A DNA stretch of 64,000 nucleotides from Enoplolaimus lenunculus (taxonomy: Eukaryota > Nematoda > Enoplea > Enoplida > Thoracostomopsidae). The stretch spans positions 37,011 to 101,010 of the forward strand of contig JASANG010002463.1 in NCBI GenBank assembly GCA_030248215.1, written 5' to 3'. Under the pieces are notes generated by a model that saw nothing but the letters and a program-made list of their open reading frames with translations, did not search any database and was not told the origin of the DNA. Each line of letters opens with the position of its first letter. Within the stretch, counting starts at the first letter, position 1. Shown piece after piece: positions 40,101 to 45,519 of the stretch. Position numbers and translations under genes: made by a program.

Positions 40101-43100
40101 AACTGTCCTTGCATAAAAATATAGAAATCAACAAAAAACGTTGAAATGCTGTATGTCTTATACAACTTATAGTTTCGCGGACTAGGTGGGGTTCGATTTT
40201 AGTGGGGTTCATGGGGCGACTTGAAAAAACTTCGTTAGACAAAACGAGGTGAGGCGACCTCAGACCGCCCATTTATTCTTGTAACATAACACAGAGGTGT
40301 GTGGTAAGTAGTATCTGAATTTAATGCTAATTTACCGTTTGTCCAAGTCACAGATTCAAAGTGTGAAGGACAACAGGCGAACAAAACTAATGGTAGAAAA
40401 TCAGTGTCGAAGGTTTTGGATTTCCGATTTCTATTCAGTCGACAAACGCAACAAAGAAAGGTAACGAAACCGGTGAAGATTGTTCATAAACCTCAGACAA
40501 TTCAGGGGTAAGTTCGCGCGCTGAATATTGCATTCGATTTTCCAGCATACCTAAAATCAGATATTTTCCGTCAGCACGTAAAACACAGATTAAATAGGCG
40601 CCCAATCTAAAAATCAATCGAACATAACTACTCTTCTAAACTAGTAATATAGGACAACGTTTTCTACCAGTAAGTAGTAGCGGTGCACGTTAATGACGTA
40701 TATACCTACATTGTTTACGAAGGGAAAACTTTTGTGACCTAATGAAAATAAAATTTTACAAAAATCCTGGGACAATTATAATTGCAATGTTTCAGGGATA
40801 ATTATCCCATGTTCACTCAAAATAAATCATCAAAAAATGATTTGTTCAACTCAGTGGAACAGACAGAACAGAACTCAAATTGTTTCGATCTGACATCGAA
40901 AAGTACTTCTACAGGACTATTTTCTGAAGAAGAAACTCTTCAAAAGCGACAACAGCAGCAGAGGCAGGAACAAAAACAACATGAGCAACAAAAACGGCAA
41001 CATCTCCACAATCAACAAGTGCCAGAACAGCTGCAGTTAAAGCCACAAAAACAAAAACTACATCAGCTGACGCCCACAAAACCCTGGCTACAAAAGCAGC
41101 CAGGTGTTATAAGCACCCAATTGCAGAAAAAAAACAATACAGTCGTAGTCGCTGGAGCTTCAGAACCACTTCCATATGGCTGCGGAACAGCAACCAGCGA
41201 AAACCTCTTAGAAAAACAACCGTTGATCTCACGCTCTGTTTGCGAATCTACGGTAGGCAATGGCGGATCCATGGGGGGCCAACCCGGCCGTGCCCCCCAG
41301 CAGCATCTCGACAAAAATTATATAGAGTGTCAATTCTCTGTTTTATACACAATAGTATAAGCAGCTGCCTTTAAATTTGTCCCTGTTTGAAACCAAATCC
41401 GAACTTATGTTGCCACCCTGTTGTTTAGATCTAAATTGCGTTGATGCGTTACATGTATTTGTGATTCATCTCAATGGAACGAATCTAAAGAAGTCAATTT
41501 TATGGCAATAGTTCGTGGTTTGTGTGTGGGTCAAAAATAATGTTATTACCTGTGGAATTTTGCCCCCCCCCATTTTGAGATCCTGGATCTCAGCCACTGA
41601 CGGTAGACATTGCAAAACATTAACCACATCTAAACTTGTAGGTACATCTTTGCGATCATGATTTTATAACCGTGTTTGAAGTATGATGACAAGGGCGGAT
41701 GCAGGGGGATTGGGGTACATCCACCCATCGACTGCTGAGTGTAAATTTGTTTAGTATTAAAATCAAACTTACAACACAAATTTTTGTTCCGATATCTCAA
41801 GATTTCACAGTTCTATGTGCTTTGACAAGTTTTAAAATGCATCGGCTTCTCACTCGTTTCACTCGCGAGATTTGGGCCACCACCCTAGAGATTGGGAGGA
41901 GCTACCGCCTCTGTCTACTCCGACACTGCGAGCAGTTTTTGAAATGTGGGAAATGAAAAGTGCCAATTGGGCTATTGGACTCGTGAAGCCTACGCGCAAA
42001 TCTAAGCCAGACCTAAACTTTAGCCTAAAGCGTAGGCTCAAGTTTAAGCCTAAACCGGAGTCTAAACCCCCACTTCTAAATAGCGTAAGCTTTTCGAAGT
42101 TGAGATATTACCCGGGAAATTAGGATTTTGCGAAATTGGGATATTACTCAAAAAAATTGGGAGGGACCACTTATATACAAGGACCAGTGTGTGTGTGACT
42201 TGTGGCTCTTCTTATATAAGCATAAAAATATGTATGAACATGTGCCAAAACTTAACATATTCCACTTGTGCATCCCCCACCTGAAATTTCTGGATCTGCC
42301 GCTGTGTGATGATATAATACTGAATAATTCGCATTCGGAATCGCGCCTTATATGCTGGGGTAATTCCCATTCCATATACCGTGTGGTGAAAAATAAGCTA
42401 TAAAATACTTTATCATGTGATCTTGCACCAAACTATAAGGAAGACATAAAAATATTCTCACCAAGATTATAAAGAAAACTGCTTCTTTCAGGTGGTCGCT
42501 GCTGAAGGAGGAATAAATCCTGTAGTTGTTCTGGCTAAGCCACAAGCAAATGATTTGAAAAAACTGTTCGAAGAAGTGTCAAAAAAGTCCGAAGAAGAAA
42601 GTTTACGTTCACGAAAGATGACACTTGGCAGTGGAGTTTTTCACAAGTAAACAACGCCCGTCAAAAAATATTGTGGCATTCAATTGAATTATGCTTCAAG
42701 ATACCATTGAATGCACAAATAACCAATGAATCAAACTTAATTGTTACTTTCACAAAGATTGCTAATTTCACTTCGGATACGTTTTCTACCTGGGATTTGA
42801 ACCACCGGTCTTGGGCGGCCTTTAACAGATTGATGTGCGAGTTGCAACTTTTTCACATCATTTGGAGATGGCGTTCTCTAACAAGATCTTCCTCAGTTTG
42901 ATCTTATATCAGAAAATTATTGCATTGTTTAAATTCACATATATATGTAATTTTTTAATTTAAAGCGGCGGAACAGTGTTGTAAGCATACTTATTTCTAA
43001 GCAAGCCTAAGCCTAAGCGTAAGAATGAGCGTATTCCTAAGCCTAAGCCTAAGCGAAGCAAAAAAATTAGTCTAACGCTTAATCTTGCTCTTTTGCAGTC

Positions 43101-44679
43101 CCACAGAAAAACGATCCGCCCCTAATCTTTACATGGGCAGCTCTCTCTGAGAGAGGGTTAAATTAAGGTATGAATAACATGAATATAAAATATTACATAT
43201 TCCTGTTATAATTGACGTTGTACTCATTCTTAAGTGTTAAAAAAAGCTCCGAAGCCAAAATGCTGTAAAGTGTTTTAGGGACGAGAAAATGCCAGTCAGT
43301 GTTGGAATTATCTTGCTTATTTCGTTCATTGTTGGTGGTGCTATACTGTTCGCATGGTTCGAAGACTGGAACGTGTTTGATGCAGCATATTTTTGTTTCA
43401 TTACTCTAACTACAATTGGTAAAAATGTGCTTAATATCAAAAAGTATCAAGTATAGTTAAAATGAAGGATATTGCGGAACTGCCAAAGACTTGCAGTTAT
43501 GTGTAAACATGAATTGAGTTTTTGCTCGAATTTTAACGAAAACTGGAATTAAAGCAGAATCCTGTGGCTCTCAAACTGTATAGTGTTCCAGGGATTACCG
43601 GTATCACAGCCTGTTATGTCTGGATGGTTTGCACCATGGTTGGGCACCGGAAAAATCCAATGGCAAAACGGTTTTTGCGGTGTCTTTTGTTTTTCCGAGA
43701 GGTGGAAAAAACGGAAAAAACGAAAATTTTTTACAATAATCTTAGTATTATTGAACATGCATAGCTTATTTATTCGGTTTACAGGTTTCGGCGATTTAGT
43801 TCCGGGAGCATCAATGGAACAAGATCAACAAGAAGCGATGGTTATCTGTTCAATATACCTTCTAGTTGGTATGGCGTTGATTGCAATGTGTTTTAAACTG
43901 ATGCAGGACGATGTCGTTCAAAAAACACGCTGGATTGGCCAAAAAATTGGATTACTTGCAAAAGAAGAATCTGATGTAAGCTGTAACTACAGAAAATAAC
44001 TCAAACCTTTCGTTATAATATTCAGCACATTTTTGGCGAATTCAGTCAATGTGTTGTGTCATAGGTGTCATAGCCATCAGGGACTGATAGCGAACAAAAA
44101 CACAAAAAGGGTGGTCAGGTATTAAAGTTTACAAGAGGTTTAAAGTTCTGCGCACACGTCGCTGTGCGGATTTCTTCGTCCAATTTGTAGCTGCGAGCTA
44201 TCGTTGCAAAAATTTCAGCTTGCAAGTTATTGCATTGAGTACTTGTAGCTATAAAGCATGGACATCTTTGCAGTGAGAACTTCCACGCGAAAATGGCAAC
44301 TTTATGTTCTTTCTTCAAAAACTTGCATGGGTGAATAGGTACTTAGCTTCACTAAAACGAGTAACTACAGCTTAGATGTGTGAGACGTAGTGTAAAACAG
44401 TTTTTACCGAAGGCAAACCTTCACTTACATACAAGGCAATGCATGGTACACGTAGCCCTACGAGTTCCGAAATATCTAAGAGACGTTAATTTACAGGGAT
44501 ACTATGACGACGATTATGAATTTTCTGACGATGATGAATTCGACGTTGATGGTGATGAAGATGAATTATTGGAAAAATTCGAACAACAAACAACACTGGA
44601 TAAACAAACAGTGTCCTCTTATAGCTCCAACCGTCAGATGATAGTAACAGCAGCTGATGAAGGTGCTCAAAACTTGTGA
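956..44679 (+). CDS. TWK-type two-pore-domain (K2P) potassium channel, 5' end outside the window
   Basis: This gene encodes a leak K+ channel subunit. K2P subunits dimerise in the plasma membrane and set resting potential; nematodes have many (twk genes). Thirteen exons (listed in the summary) give about 1,060 residues with no in-frame stop, and all twelve junctions keep phase and have GT-AG borders. In order: the end of the extracellular cap, pore helix 1 and filter TTIGYG, M2 (MIYATIGIPLMLMCLAN), a ~770-residue Ser/Thr- and Gln-rich linker, M3 (VGIILLISFIVGGAILF), pore 2 with TTIGFGDLVPG, M4 (YLLVGMALIAMCFKLM) and an acidic tail ending AQNL. M1 must lie upstream. K2P M2-M3 linkers are normally a few tens of residues, so this one is exceptional. 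The linker exons rest on splice sites, phase and open frame rather than on homology. The gene converges with twitchin. Confidence 0.88.
1338..1400. repeat. One-end fragment of the 4983-5949 TIR family
   Basis: CATCTACGTTATACCGTACA and the following bases align closely with the left terminus at 4990-5040 (CATCCACGTAATACTGTCTA...). No matching right end was found nearby. Confidence 0.6.
1830..1905 (-). repeat. tRNA-like sequence, probable SINE head
   Basis: On the minus strand an A-box-like GAGCAATGGTTAGTGC is followed by a B-box GGTTCAATCCC at tRNA spacing, with CTTACAC where an anticodon loop would be. The anticodon stem pairs poorly, so this is more likely a tRNA-derived SINE or a dead tRNA than a working gene. 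Confidence 0.5.
2500..2641 (+). CDS. K2P channel exon: filter end and M2
   Basis: The acceptor is ACGTTTTAG and the donor is CAG|gtaaga. The exon encodes GYGRIAPRTTLGRMVTMIYA through TIGIPLMLMCLANIAESLAQ to FFTFIYF: the end of filter 1 and the whole M2 helix, including the family's typical IGIPL-L--LANIAE pattern. Confidence 0.93.
2904..3004 (+). CDS. K2P channel exon: basic segment after M2
   Basis: The acceptor is TTTTGTAG and the donor is GAG|gtatat. The exon encodes ICCLYCNWREKRRQRMRR and on to LRRG, a Cys-containing, strongly basic juxtamembrane segment typical just after M2 in TWK channels. It enters in phase 2 and leaves in phase 1. Confidence 0.85.
3005..4982. other. First part of a 21.3-kb intron; no gene seen
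   Basis: AT-rich intronic DNA. Two short runs of degenerate nematode telomere-like hexamers (CCTAAG/TTAGGC type) occur near 3431-3455 and 3788-3852. Nothing else was recognised. Confidence 0.55.
4983..5949. mobile_element. Non-autonomous DNA element with 49-bp terminal inverted repeats
   Basis: The left end starts TCATGGGTCATCCACGT. The right end is its complement, and the two arms agree at all but about one of 49 positions. The interior is non-coding and holds smaller palindromes: CCCTTCGAAGGG near 5130 and repeated AGACTCTGT/ACAGAGTCT pairs at about 5640-5715. No clear target-site duplication was seen and no transposase is present, so the superfamily is not assigned. A one-end fragment of the same family lies at about 1338. 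Confidence 0.82.
5950..8904. other. Intronic DNA without a recognised gene
   Basis: About 3 kb of AT-rich sequence. A small patch rich in CCGGAGCCGGA-like words occurs near 6540-6580. Short open frames are present (for example on the minus strand at 6747-7034), but none shows a known motif or splice support. Confidence 0.5.
8908..11877. repeat. Tandem duplication, unit about 1,485 bp, inside the retroelement
   Basis: Bases about 8908-10392 and 10393-11877 are near-identical; I count about nine differences, roughly 0.6 percent. Each unit holds the end of the protease region plus the non-coding stretch. The low divergence says the duplication is much younger than the element. Confidence 0.93.
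9664..9691. other. Perfect 10-bp stem-loop, repeated at 11149-11176
   Basis: TACAGTTTAT, eight loop bases, then ATAAACTGTA. The same hairpin occurs in both copies of the tandem duplication, in the non-coding part of the fossil retroelement. It may have been an RNA signal or a terminator. Confidence 0.6.
13345..13690 (-). mobile_element. Coiled-coil part of the fossil retroelement
   Basis: The minus-strand reading shows long heptad-like runs rich in V, N, Q and I (VQQNIQQDVKAVQQDVYTV, VERKIDHKIDKI). This suits the N-terminal coiled coil of a retroelement gag. A short plus-strand gag piece directly abuts it. Confidence 0.5.
13693..14019 (+). mobile_element. Fossil gag nucleocapsid fragment with one zinc knuckle
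   Basis: CYFCKNNGHIERYC matches the CX2CX4HX4C knuckle of retroelement nucleocapsids and is followed by a Gln-rich segment. It is in opposite orientation to the neighbouring minus-strand element, so it belongs to a different copy. It is a fragment only. Confidence 0.8.
14018..14240. repeat. Dense array of TGAGTCA / TGACTCA-like sites
   Basis: About 12 exact GAGTC/GACTC cores plus variants lie within ~225 bp, in both orientations. Six are the full palindromic heptamer TGAGTCA/TGACTCA, the binding site of AP-1 (Fos/Jun) family bZIP proteins. It starts directly after the gag fragment. Confidence 0.85.
14250..15009. other. Intronic DNA, nothing recognised
   Basis: AT-rich, with no convincing coding or repeat structure. 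Confidence 0.45.
15010..19634 (-). CDS. Possible nested minus-strand gene, decayed, product not recognised
   Basis: Four splice-flanked blocks lie in order on the minus strand. (1) about 19634-19418, with SASKRSMETPSIKRFQ and VTPKRSRGNF and donor AGC|gtaagc. (2) 19152 to about 19041, acceptor AAATTCAG. (3) 18281-18175, acceptor ACGTTTCAG, donor TTG|gtaagt. (4) 15322 downward, acceptor ATATTTCAG, with GTDVQTLLAEFAESYKERRS. After the first ~40 codons of block 4 the coding trace continues in another frame (AFEEHFKVHFVFRVGYQP, then LQNFFEFFETAVFRIPQ), so the copy looks frameshifted. Block 4 resembles, from memory, uncharacterised proteins that often accompany transposons in invertebrates; I cannot name the family. 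Frames of blocks 2 and 3 were not resolved. It lies inside the channel's 21-kb intron. Confidence 0.4.
15600..15665. repeat. Short GC-rich tandem repeat (CGGCGGCG(T/C)TCGGCA type)
   Basis: Three or four imperfect units of about 16-17 bp (CGGCGGCGCTCGGCA, CGGCGGCGTTCGGCA and variants) in otherwise AT-rich DNA. Confidence 0.6.
15860..16575. repeat. ATATCCGGAT-rich dispersed repeat, copy 1
   Basis: Both ends are rich in ATATCCGGATA words. The interior after 15925 (ATCCGAAATGCT...) aligns with the copy at 23127 onward, including the GAAATTCTGTATTCAAAC-type segment. The 3' end holds GATGCCCACC, the complement of a GGTGGGCATC terminus. Probably a non-autonomous DNA element; its limits are approximate. 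Confidence 0.55.
16630..16975 (-). pseudogene. Decayed minus-strand coding fragment, unknown
   Basis: The minus strand reads in pieces as SNNKLTENWTRLENKAVAIA, GKQALFIEQQLAKILKI and AIERLHLIWHRLLKVA in different frames. This suggests an old coding sequence, perhaps a transposase. The identity is not established. Confidence 0.3.
17677..18042. mobile_element. hAT-like MITE with CAGGGTGCAACCGGAGG termini
   Basis: This is a 366-bp element with TIRs CAGGGTGCAACCGGAGGT and its complement (17 of 18). It is flanked by imperfect 8-bp duplications (CATAACAG and TATAAGAG, 6 of 8), as expected for hAT elements. There is no coding capacity. CCGGAGCCGGA words are repeated near both ends. A decayed second copy lies at about 61733-62010. 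Confidence 0.85.
19990..21005 (+). mobile_element. Fossil Ty3/gypsy fragment: protease and start of reverse transcriptase
   Basis: A plus-strand remnant. A retropepsin-like domain (about 20110-20440) is recognised by its fold pattern and by DVILGLDCL. It is followed by the segment that precedes the RT palm in gypsy elements (about 20790-20965: LLYEFEDIFSERDHDLG, then VKHVIDTGDAAPIRQKLYR). The element is broken: the rest of RT, RNase H and integrase are absent. It is old. Confidence 0.8.
21100..21210 (+). mobile_element. LTR end and primer-binding site of a plus-strand LTR element
   Basis: AATAAA at 21147-21152 is followed about 40 bp later by an LTR-like end (TGACA, to 21190), a short spacer and TGGCGCCCAACGTG at 21196-21209. 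That is the usual form of a tRNA-Lys-type primer-binding site in retroelements. It therefore marks the 5' LTR/leader junction of an element whose body is not recognised downstream. The LTR start was not delimited. Confidence 0.65.
21211..22340 (+). other. Leader-like non-coding stretch after the primer-binding site
   Basis: There is no convincing gene. A direct repeat of CATTTGGCATCGGCGGAC occurs at about 21591-21645, and four copies of a small hairpin motif lie at 22015-22152. It probably belongs to the LTR element that begins just upstream. Confidence 0.45.
22015..22152. repeat. Four spaced copies of TCTAACGGGGTTAG
   Basis: Exact 14-mers start at 22015, 22059, 22097 and 22139, spaced 44, 38 and 42 bp. 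Each contains the inverted repeat CTAAC-GGG-GTTAG, so in RNA it would form a short hairpin with a GGG loop. The spacers are not similar to each other, so this is not a simple satellite. Confidence 0.9.
22341..23126. other. Intronic DNA, nothing recognised
   Basis: Mixed composition and no supported gene. Short open frames have no motif. Confidence 0.45.
23127..23745. repeat. ATATCCGGAT-rich dispersed repeat, copy 2
   Basis: It begins GATGGGCACCGGATATCCGG, with CCGGATAT tandem words to 23215. The interior matches copy 1 at 15925 onward. A second GATGAACACCGGATATCCGG start lies at 23707 in the same orientation. GATGGGCACCGG termini are typical of hAT-type non-autonomous elements in other genomes; the assignment here is tentative. 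Confidence 0.6.
24334..24598 (+). CDS. K2P channel linker exon
   Basis: The acceptor is CTCCCTATAG and the donor is GAG|gtaaac. Phases 1 in and 2 out fit both neighbours. It encodes a Gly/Arg/Ser-rich start (YTARTHGSGATGTRLHG) and an end with TVTIFDRTRNRLAFPAID. No domain is recognised. The assignment to the channel rests on phase, strand and position, with a 21.3-kb intron before it. Confidence 0.7.
24599..25372. other. Intron between two linker exons; no gene seen
   Basis: AT-rich, 774 bp. Nothing recognised apart from the acceptor at its end. Confidence 0.6.
25373..26064 (+). CDS. K2P channel linker exon, Ser/Thr/Lys-rich
   Basis: A 692-bp exon open throughout, phase 2 in and phase 1 out, donor AATG|gtaaaa. 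It encodes a low-complexity linker with many S/T residues next to basic residues (SAKMIKASAPQKSPSSITE, KSESKTFTTGTK), so phosphorylation is plausible. A second acceptor nine bases further in (exon from 25382) keeps the frame and may be used alternatively. Confidence 0.72.
26309..26572 (+). CDS. K2P channel linker exon
   Basis: The acceptor is GCGTTTCAG and the donor is AAAG|gtatgt, phase 1 on both sides. It encodes YKNTIKRFPPIDESSSEQMQ through VPFVQWIDCAECQK. No domain is recognised. Confidence 0.72.
26573..28089. other. Start of a 12.9-kb intron; no gene seen
   Basis: AT-rich DNA with no supported coding region. Confidence 0.5.
28827..29015 (-). promoter_or_regulatory. Candidate Pol II promoter: five CCAAT boxes, TATA box, initiator
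   Basis: CCAAT occurs at 28901-28905, 28969-28973 and 29005-29009, and its complement ATTGG at 28941-28945 and 29011-29015. On the minus strand TATAAAAG lies at 28861-28854. An initiator-like TCAGTT lies at 28832-28827, which puts the predicted start about 30 nt downstream of the TATA box, the standard spacing. CCAAT is the NF-Y site. No downstream gene is recognised, so it may be the promoter of a mobile element. Confidence 0.6.
29645..30540. repeat. Diverged tandem satellite, five units of about 178 bp
   Basis: Unit starts fall near 29645, 29825, 30004, 30182 and 30359, each beginning with a word like AAAATCGCGTTTTT. Other conserved blocks in order are GATCCGTAA, CATAACTTTTTAA, TTTGGGGTGGTTTTC and GAGCTGAATCGAATG. 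Units differ widely outside these blocks. The period is not a multiple of three, which argues against a coding repeat. Confidence 0.85.
31521..31706. repeat. Array of TCTAGTCA motifs
   Basis: CTAGTCA, usually TCTAGTCA, recurs about nine times (near 31523, 31537, 31562, 31586, 31611, 31676 and 31699, with the variants TCTAGTTC near 31631 and TCTAGTGA near 31663) at intervals of 13-32 bp. The spacers are unrelated. Confidence 0.8.
31761..33119. other. Intronic DNA, nothing recognised
   Basis: AT-rich and without supported features. Confidence 0.45.
33135..33330. repeat. Minisatellite, unit about 33-45 bp
   Basis: About five imperfect units built from GGGATTTTGGGATTTCGGGA and TATGGTCGAAGGTG. 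The open frames across it (read as repeated W/G/D-rich peptide) are a by-product of the repeat. Confidence 0.85.
33529..33934. mobile_element. hAT-like MITE, CAGGGTGCAACCGGAAT family
   Basis: The termini are CAAGGTGCGACCGGAATT and the complement of AATTCTGGTTGCACCCTG. The flanking 8-mers CTGTCACA and CTTTCAAT share five positions. The interior matches the copy at 47305-47517 (for example CTAAAATTGTCCG, TATCATATGTTTCC, TTTTGGCATTC). Confidence 0.75.
33945..34385. repeat. Cluster of the palindrome ATATCATATGATAT
   Basis: Full or near-full copies of this self-complementary 14-mer, or its CATATGAT core, occur about eight or nine times in 440 bp. Inside the cluster (34118-34200) four spaced copies of GGCGGGAAAATTCAAAT-like words recur every ~20-25 bp. 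Confidence 0.8.
34460..35250. repeat. Interstitial nematode telomere-like repeat, degenerate
   Basis: Several dozen imperfect hexamers of the GCCTAA/CCTAAG type (C-strand of TTAGGC, the nematode telomere repeat) with many point variants (CCTAAA, GCCTAT). The block lies in a channel intron, far from either gene's exons. Shorter runs of the same hexamer are dispersed elsewhere in the window. Confidence 0.85.
35618..36849. mobile_element. Foldback element with inverted arms of about 290 bp
   Basis: The left arm, about 35618-35905, starts ACTATTTTCTAGTTGAG. The right arm, about 36555-36849, is its imperfect complement (about 80 percent by eye). The arms are separated by ~650 bp of non-coding DNA, which includes a direct repeat of TCATCGCTGACCTGTTC at 36526-36560. 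There is no transposase. Arm divergence suggests considerable age. Confidence 0.8.
37603..38936. mobile_element. TIR element interrupted by a nested hAT-like element
   Basis: The left end begins GCAGCATCCACAATAAAATG and the right end is its complement (CATTTTATTATGGATGCTGC). The arms extend inward about 90-150 bp with repeated GTGTTAACCTGAGGTTA words. The 669-bp element at 37832-38500 is inserted in its middle. Confidence 0.8.
37832..38500. mobile_element. Nested hAT-like MITE with an 8-bp target duplication
   Basis: The termini are CAGGTTGTTTTTTCCGG and the complement of CCGGCCAACAACCCTG. The flanks GTAAATAT (37824-37831) and GTAAATGT (38501-38508) agree at seven of eight positions, the hallmark of hAT insertion. 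The ends are rich in GGAAAAAATGG words. The interior is non-coding. Confidence 0.85.
39479..39703 (+). CDS. K2P channel linker exon, Cys-rich start and acidic tract
   Basis: The acceptor is CATGTTTCAG; phase 1 fits the exon at 26309-26572 across a 12.9-kb intron. It encodes NNKACRCNICWRRLL, then an Asp/Asn-rich stretch (DDSADLTNDIPHNSEDLAQL). Donor ACAG|gtaata. A second donor 12 bases on (ACAG|gtttgc, exon to 39715) keeps phase and would add four residues. Confidence 0.75.
40354..40507 (+). CDS. K2P channel linker exon, basic
   Basis: This exon is predicted to bridge the phases of its neighbours (1 in, 2 out). The acceptor is AGTCACAG and the donor GG|gtaagt is strong. Its 154 bases are open in the required frame and encode a Lys/Gln-rich stretch (SRQTQQRKVTKPVKIVHKPQ). 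The pyrimidine tract is weak, so it is the least certain exon. Confidence 0.6.
40796..41252 (+). CDS. K2P channel linker exon, Gln-rich
   Basis: The acceptor is GCAATGTTTCAG and the donor is ACG|gtaggc. It encodes a Gln/Lys-rich, probably helical or disordered segment (QKRQQQQRQEQKQHEQQKR) and later VVVAGASEPLPYGCGTA. It leaves in phase 0 into the next exon. Confidence 0.78.
41253..42491. other. Intron with GGCGGATCCAG-type repeat ends
   Basis: Words like GGCGGATCCATGGGGGG at 41264, CTCAGCCACTGAC near 41590, GGCGGATGCAGGGGGATTGG at 41694 and the complement of GGCGGATCCAGAAATTTCAG near 42280-42300 look like ends of decayed MITEs, the second pair bounding about 41694-42305. A short telomere-like run lies at 42000-42065. 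Confidence 0.45.
42492..42646 (+). CDS. K2P channel exon: linker end before M3
   Basis: The acceptor is CTTCTTTCAG and the donor is CACAA|gtaaac. It encodes GGINPVVVLAKPQANDLKKL and a charged helix (EEVSKKSEEESLRSRK). It leaves in phase 2 and joins 43279 to read HKDEKMPVSVG at the start of M3. Confidence 0.85.
43003..43075. repeat. Short telomere-like hexamer run
   Basis: Degenerate CCTAAG hexamers in a channel intron, like the run at 44693-44740 just after the channel's stop codon. Confidence 0.7.
43279..43418 (+). CDS. K2P channel exon: M3 and pore helix 2
   Basis: The acceptor is TGTTTTAG and the donor is ATTG|gtaaaa. It encodes M3 (VGIILLISFIVGGAILFAWF), EDWNVFDAAYFCFITLTTIG with the pore-2 helix, and the start of the filter. 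It is a clear family match. Confidence 0.94.
43785..43975 (+). CDS. K2P channel exon: filter 2 and M4
   Basis: The acceptor is CGGTTTACAG and the donor is GAT|gtaagc. It encodes FGDLVPGASMEQDQQEA, then M4 (VICSIYLLVGMALIAMCFKL) and the juxtamembrane segment QKTRWIGQKIGLLAKEESD. The GFGD filter and FKLMQDDVV end are typical of nematode TWK channels. Confidence 0.94.
44497..44679 (+). CDS. K2P channel last exon: acidic C-terminal tail
   Basis: The acceptor is TTAATTTACAG, phase 0. It encodes YYDDDYEFSDDDEFDVDGDE, then LLEKFEQQTT and a Ser-rich end, with stop TGA at 44677-44679. Sixty residues, strongly acidic. Confidence 0.8.
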   Translation, partial: GYYDDDYEFSDDDEFDVDGDEDELLEKFEQQTTLDKQTVSSYSSNRQMIVTAADEGAQNL

Positions 44680-45172
44680 AACTGACACTTTATAACCTAA
44701 GCGTGAGCCTAAGCCCAAGCCTAAGCCGAAGCCTAAAACTTGCAACGCATTTCGTGCAAATGCGATTCATGTGCACATATAGTTTTCGCTTAATTTGTTT
44801 TATTTTAATCAGAAGATAGCGGAGACCCCAGAATTTTTGAACGTAAATCCTTTGTGTTGAATATTGTATAATCAGACTTTAACCACAAAAAACGAAATGG
44901 CATACCAATTTTTAGTGTTGTAGGTATACCATTAAGTATTCCGTAAAACTTTAAAACGCACTCGTATGTGAGAACTGTACCTGTATGACAAAGCAAAAGT
45001 CGAAGGATTATTTATCAGTTACCAAGGCGGACAGAAATGCTAGTTGAAGTTCAACTTTGGTTAGAGTTCGCTGATCTGCTCGCTCGTCTCTTGTTCCTGC
45101 ACTACTTTTACACTGAGCCGTAGCCGTGATGTATGGAAAGCCGCACAACTAGTGTATACAGTTTCGGCAAGC
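44680..45172. other. Region after the channel gene
   Basis: Starts with a telomere-like run (44693-44740). No clear AATAAA was seen close to the stop. No gene. Confidence 0.5.
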
Positions 45173-45516
45173 CTAGGGATCTTGCGGGCCCACTGTTAAA
45201 AACCACTGTGAATCCACAGCTAAATCACGACTACCCGGTCTGTACGAAAAAAGGTTTAGTGGTCTAGTTGATGTCTGGTGCAGTATTCTCCGTTCAATTC
45301 GTTCAACAGAATTACTAATGTCCGCCCGCAACCGTAAAATATTTATTTGGATCTGGTGCAATGTGTCCATGGTGTGGTAATAAATTCTAATCATGATTAC
45401 ACACAGTACTAAATTAATACCTAATAATAATAATAATAGTGTCAAGGGTTCCAAGCATTAATTGCATAAATATCTAATAATTTATGTTAATCATTACTAT
45501 CCCTTGGTTGCCACCA
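45173..45516 (-). mobile_element. Fossil LTR-element leader with primer-binding site and short coiled reading frame
   Basis: On the minus strand TGGTGGCAACCAAGGGA (45516-45500) has the form of a retroelement primer-binding site and directly follows an LTR-like end. Just inside lies a short frame (45454-45173) with a hydrophobic start (MEPLTLLLLLLGINLVLCVI) and a heptad-like segment, as at the front of some gag genes. No other coding region follows. Confidence 0.5.
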
Positions 45517-45519
45517 AAA

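Noticed and set aside
43098-43165. An extra K2P exon after a TTTTGCAG acceptor at 43097
   Set aside because: The required frame meets a stop and no donor fits. Joining 42646 directly to 43279 gives a perfect in-phase reading (HKDEKMPVSVG).
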